Positions 27,618 to 35,570 of a stretch of 64,000 bases of DNA are shown here, in pieces (position 1 is the stretch's first letter; every line of letters begins with the position of its first letter). Both the position numbers and the translations under genes were made by a program. Under the pieces are notes generated by a model that saw only the letters and a list, made by a program, of their open reading frames with translations, was not told where the DNA came from and searched no databases. The stretch lies in NCBI RefSeq assembly GCF_013177635.1, contig NZ_CP030944.1, forward strand, positions 2,108,001 through 2,172,000, written 5' to 3'. The DNA is from Arcobacter aquimarinus (GTDB lineage Bacteria > Campylobacterota > Campylobacteria > Campylobacterales > Arcobacteraceae).

Positions 27618-28043
27618 TTATAATTCTGTATCAATACCTATAGATCTAGCTGAACCAGCAACAATTCTAGCTGCTACTTCTCTATCATCTGTATTTAAAT
27701 CTTTGATTTTTAAATCAACTATTTCCATAATTTGTTCTTTTGAAAGCTTTCCAACTTTTTGCTTAAGTGGATTACTTGAACCTGTTTTTACACCAGAGAT
27801 TTTTTTAATTAAATCTGTCATTGGTGGTTGTTTTATTTCAAATGTAAAACTTTTATCTGTATAAACAGTAATTACAACAGGAATTCTATATCCTGCTTTA
27901 TCTTTTGTTTTTTCGTTAAAAGCTTTACAAAATTCCATAATATTAACACCTCTTTGACCTAAAGCTGGTCCAACTGGAGGTGATGGATTTGCAGCACCCG
28001 CAGGTATTTGTAATTTTAGTAGCCCTTGAATTTTTTTAGCCAT
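27618..28043 (-). CDS. rplK: Large ribosomal subunit protein uL11
   Basis: L11, 141 residues, at the GTPase-associated centre. N-terminal [20 protein letters not shown] is the signature that faces thiostrepton and release factors; the C-terminal RNA-binding domain ends with the conserved AGSARSIGI. Needed for stringent activation of RelA-type enzymes elsewhere. Between nusG (95-base gap with a 17-bp hairpin) and rplA. Confidence 0.99.
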   Translation of the reverse strand: MAKKIQGLLKLQIPAGAANPSPPVGPALGQRGVNIMEFCKAFNEKTKDKAGYRIPVVITVYTDKSFTFEIKQPPMTDLIKKISGVKTGSSNPLKQKVGKLSKEQIMEIVDLKIKDLNTDDREVAARIVAGSARSIGIDTEL

Positions 28044-28077
28044 GCTATTCCTTTAAAAAATTTTTTAATGATTAGAC

Positions 28078-28120
28078 ATTAGGCAAGAAAACTATTAAGA
28101 AGCTAGTTTTTTTGCCTAAT
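28078..28120 (-). repeat. 17-bp hairpin between nusG and rplK
   Basis: Arms 28078-28094 and 28104-28120 pair over 17 bp with a single mismatch and a nine-base loop. No U run follows on the minus strand. It lies 35 bases before rplK, so an attenuator, an RNase III site or a leader element are all possible. Confidence 0.65.
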
Positions 28121-28138
28121 GCCTAGAGTTTGAAAATA

Positions 28139-28666
28139 TCAAACTACTCTTTCTACTTGAGTATATGATATTTCTACTGGTGTATTTCTACCAAAAATTG
28201 AAACATTTAACTTTAATAATCCTGAAACCATATCAAAATCTTCTACTATTCCATTGAAATTTGCAAATGGACCCTCATTGATTCTTACCATTTCACCTTC
28301 ATCAAATGAAACTTTTGGTTTTGCAGCTGCTCTATTTTTAACTTTTTCTAAAATTAAACTAATATCTTTTTCAGATAGAGCTGTAGGTTTTTTTGATTCA
28401 CCAATAAATCTTCCTACCTTTGGCATTGATTGTATCCTATGCCATAATCCAGTATCTAAATCAATTTTAGCAAAAGCATATGCAGGATATAAAGGTCTTT
28501 CTACTATACTTTTTTTACCTTTTTTAATTTCTATTAAATCTTCAGTTGGTACTAAAACTTCTATAATTCTATCATCTGCCATTTCTTCAGCTAACTTAAG
28601 TAAAGCTTTTTTTACAGACAATTCACTTCCTGAATAAGTTTGTATTGCGTACCATTTATGTGCCAT
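28139..28666 (-). CDS. nusG: Transcription elongation factor NusG
   Basis: NusG, 175 residues: NGN domain (MAHKWYAIQTYSGSE to about 110) that binds the beta-prime clamp, and a KOW domain (EGEMVRINEGPFANFNG onward) that binds Rho or ribosomal S10. Shapes pausing and Rho-dependent ending and joins transcription to translation. Starts nine bases after secE, the usual pairing. Confidence 0.98.
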   Translation of the reverse strand: MAHKWYAIQTYSGSELSVKKALLKLAEEMADDRIIEVLVPTEDLIEIKKGKKSIVERPLYPAYAFAKIDLDTGLWHRIQSMPKVGRFIGESKKPTALSEKDISLILEKVKNRAAAKPKVSFDEGEMVRINEGPFANFNGIVEDFDMVSGLLKLNVSIFGRNTPVEISYTQVERVV

Positions 28667-28675
28667 TTCTTTCCC

Positions 28676-28858
28676 TTAATTAATTATAGAAGATAAACTT
28701 AATGCCATAACACCATCAATTAAAGCTAAAAATAGAGTAATTACTGTTACTACAATAAATACAGACAAATAAGCTGATCTTATTTGCTCTTTTATAGGAA
28801 AAATAACTTTTGACAATTCCGATTTTACATTAGTGTAATAACTTTTTATTTTACTCAC
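28676..28858 (-). CDS. secE: Preprotein translocase subunit SecE
   Basis: Short SecE, 60 residues, of the single-helix type: an amphipathic N-terminal part (KSYYTNVKSELSKVIFP) and one membrane helix (about 29-55). It clamps SecY in the inner-membrane translocon. The start is GTG at 28858 with GGAG seven bases before. Its place between tRNA-Trp and nusG supports the call. Confidence 0.95.
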   Translation of the reverse strand: MSKIKSYYTNVKSELSKVIFPIKEQIRSAYLSVFIVVTVITLFLALIDGVMALSLSSIIN

Positions 28859-28941
28859 AACTTACTCCGATTCTGTTTGGTAAAGACTAAGCTTTTAAAT
28901 TCTTTTAAAAAAAGAGTAAAACTTCTTTTAAAAAAATTTAG

Positions 28942-29017
28942 TGGCAGGCCAGGAGGGACTCGAACCCACAACCATCGGATTTGGAATCCGGCGCTCTACC
29001 ATTGGAGCTACTGACCT
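28942..29017 (-). tRNA. tRNA-Trp (CCA)
   Basis: 76 bases on the minus strand with encoded 3' CCA. Acceptor AGGTCAG pairs with CTGGCCT; anticodon stem GGATT/AATCC encloses CCA. The common rpmG-trnW-secE order is kept. Confidence 0.97.
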
Positions 29018-29028
29018 ATTTTTTAAGA

Positions 29029-29048
29029 AAAGAGCCAAAAGGCTCTTT
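29029..29048 (-). terminator. Hairpin between rpmG and tRNA-Trp
   Basis: An 8-bp perfect stem (29029-29036 with 29041-29048) and four-base loop follow the rpmG stop by three bases; only a short mixed U tract (TTTTCTT) comes after. A partial terminator or a boundary for processing the tRNA. Confidence 0.5.
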
Positions 29049-29051
29049 AAT

Positions 29052-29222
29052 TTAAGATTTTAATTTAACTTCTTTATGTAAAGTATGTTTTTTTAATCTT
29101 GGACTATATTTTTTAACCTCAAACTTTTCAGTATGAGTTTTTGGATTTTTCCAAGTTGTATAGTTAATATCACCATTTTCTTGGCATTTTAATCCTATTT
29201 TAATTCTTACTGCATTTGCCAT
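29052..29222 (-). CDS. rpmG: Large ribosomal subunit protein bL33
   Basis: A 56-residue protein read on the minus strand from ATG at 29222, nine bases after tuf. Translation gives [20 protein letters not shown], then [20 protein letters not shown], then [16 protein letters not shown], which is L33. Only one Cys (Cys13) of the four zinc-ribbon cysteines is present, so it is a zinc-independent (C-minus) type. L33 sits near the E site of the 50S subunit. Confidence 0.95.
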   Translation of the reverse strand: MANAVRIKIGLKCQENGDINYTTWKNPKTHTEKFEVKKYSPRLKKHTLHKEVKLKS

Positions 29223-29231
29223 AATTAATCC

Positions 29232-30440
29232 TTATTCGATAATTTCAGCAACAACTCCAGCACCTACAGTTCTACCACCTTCTCTAATAGCAAACTTTGT
29301 ACCTTTGTCTAGAGCAATTGGAGCAACTAATTCAACTGTCATTTCTACGTTATCACCTGGCATAACCATTTCAGTACCTTCTGGTAAAGTACAAGAACCA
29401 GTAACATCTGTTGTTCTTACATAGAATTGTGGTCTATAACCTGAGAAGAATGGAGTATGTCTTCCACCTTCCTCTTTAGAAAGGATATAAACTTCACATC
29501 TGAATTTTGTATGCGGAGTAATAGTTTTTGGTTTACATAAAACTTGTCCTCTTTCTACATCTTCTTTTTTAATACCTCTTAAAAGAATACCACAATTATC
29601 TCCAGCTTGACCTTGCTCCATTTCTTTTCTGAACATTTCAACACCAGTTACAGTAGTTGTTTTAGTTTCAGTAAATCCAACGATTTCAATAGTTTCACCA
29701 ATTTTAATAGTACCTTTTTCAATTCTTCCAGTAACAACTGTTCCTCTTCCTGAAATAGAGAATACATCTTCAACAGGCATTAAGAAATCCTGATCAATAT
29801 CTCTTTCTGGAGTTGGAATATATTCATCAACTGCTGCCATTAATGCAACAACTTTCTCTCCCCATGGACCAACAGTTCCAGCTTTAGCTTCTTCTAATGC
29901 TTGGAATGCAGAACCAGCAATAATTGGAGTGTCATCACCTGGGAAATCATAAGTTGATAAAAGTTCTCTAACTTCCATTTCAACTAATTCTAACATTTCT
30001 TCTCTATCTTGCTCATCTAATTGATCTTCTTTATTTAAGAATACAACGATATAAGGTACACCTACTTGTTTAGACAATAAGATGTGCTCTCTTGTTTGAG
30101 CCATAGGACCATCTGTTGCAGCAATAACGATAATTGCTCCATCCATTTGAGCAGCACCAGTAATCATGTTTTTAACATAATCGGCGTGTCCTGGACAATC
30201 AACGTGAGCATAGTGTCTTTTATCAGTTTCATACTCAATATGAGAAGTAGCGATAGTAATTCCTCTTTCTCTTTCTTCTGGAGCGTTGTCGATTTGATCG
30301 TAATCTTTCATCTCTCCACCATATTTAACCGCTAAAACTGCTGAAATTGCAGCCGTTAAAGTAGTTTTACCGTGGTCAACGTGACCAATTGTTCCGATAT
30401 TAACGTGTGGCTTGTTTCTTGAAAATTTTTCTTTTGCCAT
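29232..30440 (-). CDS. tuf: Elongation factor Tu
   Basis: EF-Tu, 402 residues, which brings aminoacyl-tRNA to the ribosome as a GTP complex. G1 GHVDHGKT at 19-26, DCPGHADY (G3) near 82 and NKED (G4, usually NKCD) near 137 are present; the C-terminal barrels are intact. Only tuf in the window, after four tRNA genes as in the classic tRNA-tuf arrangement. A strong hairpin lies in the leader at 30470-30510. Ribosome site AGAAGGGGAATTCT before the ATG. Confidence 0.99.
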   Translation of the reverse strand: MAKEKFSRNKPHVNIGTIGHVDHGKTTLTAAISAVLAVKYGGEMKDYDQIDNAPEERERGITIATSHIEYETDKRHYAHVDCPGHADYVKNMITGAAQMDGAIIVIAATDGPMAQTREHILLSKQVGVPYIVVFLNKEDQLDEQDREEMLELVEMEVRELLSTYDFPGDDTPIIAGSAFQALEEAKAGTVGPWGEKVVALMAAVDEYIPTPERDIDQDFLMPVEDVFSISGRGTVVTGRIEKGTIKIGETIEIVGFTETKTTTVTGVEMFRKEMEQGQAGDNCGILLRGIKKEDVERGQVLCKPKTITPHTKFRCEVYILSKEEGGRHTPFFSGYRPQFYVRTTDVTGSCTLPEGTEMVMPGDNVEMTVELVAPIALDKGTKFAIREGGRTVGAGVVAEIIE

Positions 30441-30469
30441 AGAATTCCCCTTCTAAATTTTGGTTATTG

Positions 30470-30510
30470 CCCTCTGAGTAGATAAGCCTCTGGCTTCTCT
30501 ATTCAGAGGG
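30470..30510 (-). repeat. Long hairpin in the tuf leader
   Basis: Arms 30470-30488 and 30492-30510 pair over 19 positions with three mismatches around a three-base loop. It lies 30 bases before tuf and about 130 after tRNA-Gly. No U run follows, so it is not a standard terminator. It could be a processing or stability element separating tRNAs from the tuf mRNA. Confidence 0.65.
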
Positions 30511-30641
30511 GATTATTATTAATGCACGAATGCGTTGCGTATTATATATAAAAAATACTAAAAAAAACTTTAAAGGGAGATAAAATTAAAGAGTTATAAA
30601 AAAATGTGCTTATAACTCAGCTCCCAGTAATCAATAAATAA

Positions 30642-30718
30642 TGGAGCGGGAGACGAGACTCGAACTCGCGACAGTCTGCTTGGAAGGCAGAAGCTCTAGC
30701 CAACTGAGCTACTCCCGC
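30642..30718 (-). tRNA. tRNA-Gly (TCC)
   Basis: 77 bases, minus strand, encoded CCA. Acceptor GCGGGAG; anticodon stem TCTGC/GCAGA encloses loop CTTCCAA, giving TCC. Last of four tRNAs before tuf. Confidence 0.97.
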
Positions 30719-30727
30719 AACATTGCG

Positions 30728-30812
30728 TGGTGGTGAGAGAAGGATTCGAACCTTCGAAGCCTGAGGCGGCGGATTTACAGTCCGCAGGATTTGACCACTC
30801 TCCAACCTCACC
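30728..30812 (-). tRNA. tRNA-Tyr (GTA)
   Basis: 85-base class II tRNA with a long variable arm, encoded CCA; anticodon loop CTGTAAA gives GTA. Nine bases before tRNA-Gly. Confidence 0.97.
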
Positions 30813-30872
30813 GTTGAAATTATTATTGTTCTGGTCAAGCGCTGATCTTCCAAAGATTACGCACGACAAAAA

Positions 30873-30949
30873 TGGAGCTGGTGAAGGGAGTCGAACCCCC
30901 GACCTGCTGATTACAAATCAGCTGCTCTAGCCAACTGAGCTACACCAGC
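30873..30949 (-). tRNA. tRNA-Thr (TGT)
   Basis: 77 bases, minus strand, encoded CCA. Acceptor GCTGGTG/CACCAGC; anticodon stem CTGAT/ATCAG encloses loop TTTGTAA, giving TGT. Confidence 0.97.
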
Positions 30950-30960
30950 ACCAAACAAAA

Positions 30961-31036
30961 TGGTGGTTCGAGACAGAATCGAACTGTCGACACAAGGATT
31001 TTCAATCCTTTGCTCTACCGACTGAGCTATCGAACC
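30961..31036 (-). tRNA. tRNA-Phe (GAA)
   Basis: 76 bases, minus strand, encoded CCA. Acceptor GGTTCGA/TCGAACC; anticodon stem AAGGA/TCCTT encloses loop TTGAAAA, giving GAA. First gene of the tRNA-tuf transcript. Confidence 0.97.
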
Positions 31037-31054
31037 ACTGCAAATTGGAGTGTG

Positions 31055-31060
31055 ATTATA
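31055..31060 (-). promoter_or_regulatory. Candidate -10 box of the tRNA-tuf transcript
   Basis: The minus strand reads AAGTATAATCAC, ending 18 bases before tRNA-Phe, with the same AAGTATAATC core as the str-operon box at 11355-11360. It sits just behind the murD stop codon. Confidence 0.6.
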
Positions 31061-31078
31061 CTTGCTAATTTATTAATT

Positions 31079-32251
31079 CTACCTTAAATTATTTACAAAC
31101 TTCTTAAATTCATCTCCTCTATGAGCATATGATTTAAACTGATCCAAAGAAGCTGCAGCTGGAGATAAAATACCTATTGAATCATTACCCATATTAATAT
31201 CCATTTTTTCAACTGCAATATTTAAATAATTACATTCAAAATATTTTATTGAATAGCTTTTACAATAGGATATTATTCTATCACTATTTGTTCCTATCGC
31301 ATATACCAAAATATCCATCGAATTTATATTTTGGAATAATGGTTCTAAGTTTGCACCTTTATCATCTCCACCTAAAATTAAATGTATTTTTTTATTTTTA
31401 TATGGAACCAATGCATTTATTGTTGCATCAACATTGGTTGCTTTACTATCATCTATCCACAATCTATTTTTTTTATCTCTAAACTCTTCTACTTTATGCT
31501 TATCTATTTTAAAAGAATTAATTAAATCATAATTAACCTCGTCAATGATAATTTTTCTCGTACACATTGCAAGAATTGCATCTAATAAAAAAGGCTCTTT
31601 AAAATTAATTCTTGATTTATCAAATCCAAAATAATTGCATAGATCTTCACTATTTTTATATGTTATTAAATGTGCATTCGTTTTATACTCTTTAAATTTA
31701 TCAGGAACTATTGCTATGTCATTTTCATTCATTAACTCTAAAGGTTTTAATTTTGATTTAGTATACTCTTCAAATGAACCATGCCAAGTAATATGGTCTT
31801 CACTTATTGGTAAAAGAATATAAATATTAGGTTTTGCAATCTTTGTATAATGTAATGTGAAAGATGAAGTTTCTAATATCCAAATTCTTTTATTTTCATC
31901 TAGTAAACTCAAAGGTATTCCAATATTTCCTCCACAAACAGAATCTAAATCTTTTAATAATTCCTGACACATTTGCGTAGTTGTAGTTTTCCCATTTGTT
32001 CCTGAAATCCAAACACTAAAAGGCATCTTATCAAAAAACAAATCATAATCACTAATTAAATTTCTTGATTCCAAAACCATTTTATTATAAGGAGGAATTC
32101 CAGGACTAACAATAGTTAATTCATCTGATCCTTTGTCATAAGTATTAAAGTCTGTTTCATCATACAATAAAGCATTTGGAAATCTCTCTTTTAAAGCAAG
32201 AGCTGTTATTCCTTTCCCTAGTATTCTAATCTTTCTTTCATCTTTTTTCAT
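31079..32251 (-). CDS. murD: UDP-N-acetylmuramoylalanine--D-glutamate ligase
   Basis: Cytosolic Mur ligase adding D-Glu to UDP-MurNAc-L-Ala in peptidoglycan synthesis. 390 residues, shorter than E. coli (438), mostly in the N-terminal domain. ATP site GTNGKTTTT at 84-92; DHITWHGSFEEY near residue 153 and the carbamylated-lysine region follow; LWIDDSKATNVDAT near residue 268 is the C-terminal domain signature. Starts 10 bases after mraY, so the two form an operon for successive steps on either side of the membrane. Confidence 0.97.
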   Translation of the reverse strand: MKKDERKIRILGKGITALALKERFPNALLYDETDFNTYDKGSDELTIVSPGIPPYNKMVLESRNLISDYDLFFDKMPFSVWISGTNGKTTTTQMCQELLKDLDSVCGGNIGIPLSLLDENKRIWILETSSFTLHYTKIAKPNIYILLPISEDHITWHGSFEEYTKSKLKPLELMNENDIAIVPDKFKEYKTNAHLITYKNSEDLCNYFGFDKSRINFKEPFLLDAILAMCTRKIIIDEVNYDLINSFKIDKHKVEEFRDKKNRLWIDDSKATNVDATINALVPYKNKKIHLILGGDDKGANLEPLFQNINSMDILVYAIGTNSDRIISYCKSYSIKYFECNYLNIAVEKMDINMGNDSIGILSPAAASLDQFKSYAHRGDEFKKFVNNLR

Positions 32252-32261
32252 TTTAGCTCTT

Positions 32262-33323
32262 TTATCTAATTTTTAAACTTAACAATGCAATCAGATTTGA
32301 CATAAAAGCAATAATCCAGAATCTAACAATTATCTTATTCTCTTTCCAACCTTTTTGTTCAAAATGATGATGTATAGGTGCCATTAAAAAAACTCTTTTT
32401 TGTCTTAATTTATATGAACCTACTTGTAATATGACAGAAATTGTTTCAAGTACAAATATAAATCCTATTGCAACTAATAATATCTCTGATTTAGCAATAA
32501 TTGCCATATACCCCATGAAAGCGCCTAAAGGAAGAGAACCTGAATCTCCCATAAATATTTCAGCAGGATATGAATTAAACCATAAAAAAGCTATCAATGC
32601 TCCGCAAATTGCTGAACCCATTATTGCTAATTCACCAACAATTTGAATATTAGGTAATAATAAATATGAAGCAAAAAAAGCATGTCCTGTTATATAAACT
32701 AAAATAGAAAGTGTAAAAAATGCCATTATAGATGGTACTGTAGCAAGTCCATCTAATCCATCAGTAAGATTTACTGCATTTGAAGCACCTACAATAACAA
32801 ACATCCAAAAAACTATTGCAATTACACCCATTTCAAATAATGGAAATTTATAAAATGGTGTAAAAAGTTCACTTGAATGTCCGAAGTAATAAATTCCAAA
32901 AGCAACTATTCCTGCACTTAAAAACTGTAACAATAACTTAACTCTTGCAGTTAATCCTGCAGAATTTTTATCTTTTGATATTTTAGAATAATCATCTTGT
33001 ATTCCAATCAAAGAGAATAAAGCCAAAGTTAACAATCCACCTACAACATAAAAATTATTTAATTTAGCTGTTAACACAGTTGCAATAATAGTTGCACTTA
33101 TAAATACAACTCCACCCATTGTAGGTGTTCCTACTTTTGCTTGATGACCTTGAGGTGCATGTTCATATATTGGTTGAGAAGCTTTTTTTTGTTTTGCCCA
33201 ACTAATAAATTTTGGCATTAAATACATAGTTAAAATAAAAGCTATGAAAAAACTAATTCCTGCACGAACTGAAATATATTGGAAAATATTAATATCCAAA
33301 TGTCTATAGAACCAATAAAACAA
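32262..33323 (-). CDS. mraY: Phospho-N-acetylmuramoyl-pentapeptide transferase
   Basis: Ten-helix inner-membrane enzyme that makes lipid I from UDP-MurNAc-pentapeptide and undecaprenyl phosphate; 353 residues. Active-site sequences [23 protein letters not shown] and the [13 protein letters not shown] loop are intact. The frame starts at TTG (33323) with AAGG eight bases before; homologs begin at about this point. It is back to back with gpmI, whose promoter overlaps the mraY start region. Confidence 0.97.
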   Translation of the reverse strand: MFYWFYRHLDINIFQYISVRAGISFFIAFILTMYLMPKFISWAKQKKASQPIYEHAPQGHQAKVGTPTMGGVVFISATIIATVLTAKLNNFYVVGGLLTLALFSLIGIQDDYSKISKDKNSAGLTARVKLLLQFLSAGIVAFGIYYFGHSSELFTPFYKFPLFEMGVIAIVFWMFVIVGASNAVNLTDGLDGLATVPSIMAFFTLSILVYITGHAFFASYLLLPNIQIVGELAIMGSAICGALIAFLWFNSYPAEIFMGDSGSLPLGAFMGYMAIIAKSEILLVAIGFIFVLETISVILQVGSYKLRQKRVFLMAPIHHHFEQKGWKENKIIVRFWIIAFMSNLIALLSLKIR

Positions 33324-33342
33324 ACTTGAACCTTGATTTTGA

Positions 33343-33348
33343 TATAAT
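33343..33348 (+). promoter_or_regulatory. Candidate -10 box for gpmI
   Basis: TTTTGATATAATTGCGG is a close match to the Campylobacterota -10 region, about 41 bases before the gpmI start. A second TATAAT-like run (33357-33369) lies just downstream. Confidence 0.55.
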
Positions 33349-33388
33349 TGCGGGATTATATAATATAATACTTTTTAAAAGGTTTAAA

Positions 33389-34864
33389 ATGAATAATAAA
33401 ACTATACTAATAATAACTGATGGTATTGGACACAATTCATCAAATAAATATAATGCATTTTACAGTGCCAATACTCCTACATATGATTATTTATTTAAAA
33501 ATATTCCGTACTCTTTGATTCATACTTATGGAAATTATGTTGGTCTTCCAGATGGACAAATGGGTAATAGTGAAGTTGGACACATGACTATTGGAAGTGG
33601 AAGAATTTTATATCAAGATTTAGTAAAAATAAATATTGCTATTGAAAAAAATACTTTAAAAGATAATGAAATTTTAAAAAATAATATTAACTCATCAAAC
33701 AATATTCATCTACTTGGATTATTAAGTGATGGTGGTGTTCACTCTCATATTGACCATATTATTGCCATGGCAAAAATTGCAAAAGAATTTAATAAAAAAG
33801 TATTTATACATATTATTACTGATGGTAGAGATGTGGCTCCTGATTGTGCACAAAAATATATAAATCAAATTTTAGAGATTTGTGATGAAGATATAAAAAT
33901 CGCGACTATTGCTGGAAGATATTATACAATGGATAGAGATAATAGATGGGATAGAGTTAAAAAAGGTTATGATGCAATGACATTTGCAACTCCTTCAACT
34001 ACAAGTGACATTTCATCTTATTTAAAAGATTCATATGAAAACCAAATCTTTGATGAATTTATTGTTCCAACGGCATTTGAAGGATATGAAGGTATAAAAG
34101 ATAATGATGGAATAATTTTCTGTAATTTTAGAAGTGATAGAATGAGAGAAATTTCTTCTGTTTTTGCAAATAAAAACTTCAATGAATTTGATACTTTCAA
34201 AGGTAAATTAAATCTTGCAACAATGACTCAATATGATAAAAATACACCTATTCCAGTTTTATTTCCTAAAGAATCTCCAAAAAATACTTTAGCTGAAGTA
34301 ATTTCAAATGCTGGTTTATCTCAACTTCATACTGCTGAAACAGAAAAATACGCTCACGTTACATTTTTCTTTAATGGAGGAGTTGAAGAACCTATGTTAA
34401 ATGAAACAAGAGTTTTAATTCCTTCACCTCAAGTTGCAACATATGATTTACAACCCCAAATGTCTGCACCTCAAGTTGGAGATGCAGTTAGAACTGCTAT
34501 GAATAATAATACAGACTTTATAGTTGTTAACTTTGCAAATGGTGATATGGTTGGACATACAGGTGTATTTGATGCAGCTGTAAAAGCTGTTGAAGCTGTT
34601 GATTTTGAATTAGGTTTGATATTTGAACTTGCAAAAAAACAAAATTACAATATTGTATTAACATCTGACCATGGAAATTGTGAAATGATGAAAGATGAAG
34701 ATGGAAATATTCTAACAAATCATACTGTTGGAGATGTTTATTGTTTCGTTTATGCAAATAGTGTAACAGAGGTTAAAACTGGTAGTTTAAATAATATTGC
34801 GCCAACAGTTTTAAAATTGATGAATTTAGAAATCCCTCAAGAGATGGATGAACCACTTATATAA
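33389..34864 (+). CDS. gpmI: 2,3-bisphosphoglycerate-independent phosphoglycerate mutase
   Basis: Cytosolic glycolytic/gluconeogenic enzyme interconverting 3- and 2-phosphoglycerate, 491 residues. The catalytic Ser61 is in GQMGNSEVGH; Asp11 (ITDGIGHN) and the C-terminal TSDHGNCE supply metal ligands. The frame is open to 33326, but the ATG at 33389 is chosen because AAAAGG lies seven bases before it and homologs start with this NKTILIITDG strand. First gene of a probable gpmI-ABC ATPase-mrcA run. Confidence 0.97.
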   Translation: MNNKTILIITDGIGHNSSNKYNAFYSANTPTYDYLFKNIPYSLIHTYGNYVGLPDGQMGNSEVGHMTIGSGRILYQDLVKINIAIEKNTLKDNEILKNNINSSNNIHLLGLLSDGGVHSHIDHIIAMAKIAKEFNKKVFIHIITDGRDVAPDCAQKYINQILEICDEDIKIATIAGRYYTMDRDNRWDRVKKGYDAMTFATPSTTSDISSYLKDSYENQIFDEFIVPTAFEGYEGIKDNDGIIFCNFRSDRMREISSVFANKNFNEFDTFKGKLNLATMTQYDKNTPIPVLFPKESPKNTLAEVISNAGLSQLHTAETEKYAHVTFFFNGGVEEPMLNETRVLIPSPQVATYDLQPQMSAPQVGDAVRTAMNNNTDFIVVNFANGDMVGHTGVFDAAVKAVEAVDFELGLIFELAKKQNYNIVLTSDHGNCEMMKDEDGNILTNHTVGDVYCFVYANSVTEVKTGSLNNIAPTVLKLMNLEIPQEMDEPLI

Positions 34865-34873
34865 AGATAAATA

Positions 34874-35569
34874 GTGTTATTCCTAAATATCAAAAAATTA
34901 AAACTTGTTTTAAATAATAAACAATTGGTAAATATTTCTTTTTGTATTAAAAATTCAACAGCATTAATTGGAGAGAGTGGAAGTGGTAAATCTTTGACAC
35001 TAAAAGCTTTATTAAATCTTCTACCTCCTTCAATAAAAATGGAAAAAGATATTGAGTCTAATTTTGATTTAAACTATGATTCAATAGGTTTCATACCTCA
35101 AAATCCTTTTACTTCTTTATCTTCAATGACTAAAATATCAAAACAATTTTTCTGTTCTGACAAAAAAAAAGAAGAAGTTTTAAAAATACTAAATTTAGAT
35201 AAATCTATATTAAATAAATTTCCATCACAATTAAGTGGTGGACAAATTCAAAGAGTTGTTATAGCAATAGCAATAAGTAGAAATATAAAACTTCTTCTAT
35301 TAGATGAACCTACAACTGCCCTTGATGAAGAGAATAAAAAAAATATAATAAATATTGTAAATGATTTAAAAAAACATTTGAATATATTGACTCTTTTTGT
35401 TACACATGATATAGATTCTATAAAAGATTTATGTGAAGAGATAATAATACTTAAAAATGGAGAGATTATTGAAACAGGATTAACAAAGGAGATTTTATCT
35501 TCTCCCAAAGAAGACTATACAAAAAAGTTGATAAATTCAACTTTTAAAAACAAAACTTTTAGGAATTAA
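34874..35569 (+). CDS. ABC transporter ATP-binding protein, lone subunit
   Basis: A 231-residue ATPase with full motifs: Walker A GESGSGKS (33-40), Q-loop IPQNPFTSLS, signature LSGGQIQRV, Walker B LLLLDEPTTALDEE and H-loop VTHD. The sequence style is that of oligopeptide/nickel (DppD/NikD-like) ATPases, but no permease or binding protein is nearby, and it lacks the long C-terminal extension of that group. It starts at GTG nine bases after gpmI and ends one base before the mrcA start codon, so it is probably co-transcribed. Function unknown. Confidence 0.85.
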   Translation: MLFLNIKKLKLVLNNKQLVNISFCIKNSTALIGESGSGKSLTLKALLNLLPPSIKMEKDIESNFDLNYDSIGFIPQNPFTSLSSMTKISKQFFCSDKKKEEVLKILNLDKSILNKFPSQLSGGQIQRVVIAIAISRNIKLLLLDEPTTALDEENKKNIINIVNDLKKHLNILTLFVTHDIDSIKDLCEEIIILKNGEIIETGLTKEILSSPKEDYTKKLINSTFKNKTFRN

Positions 35570-35570
35570 T

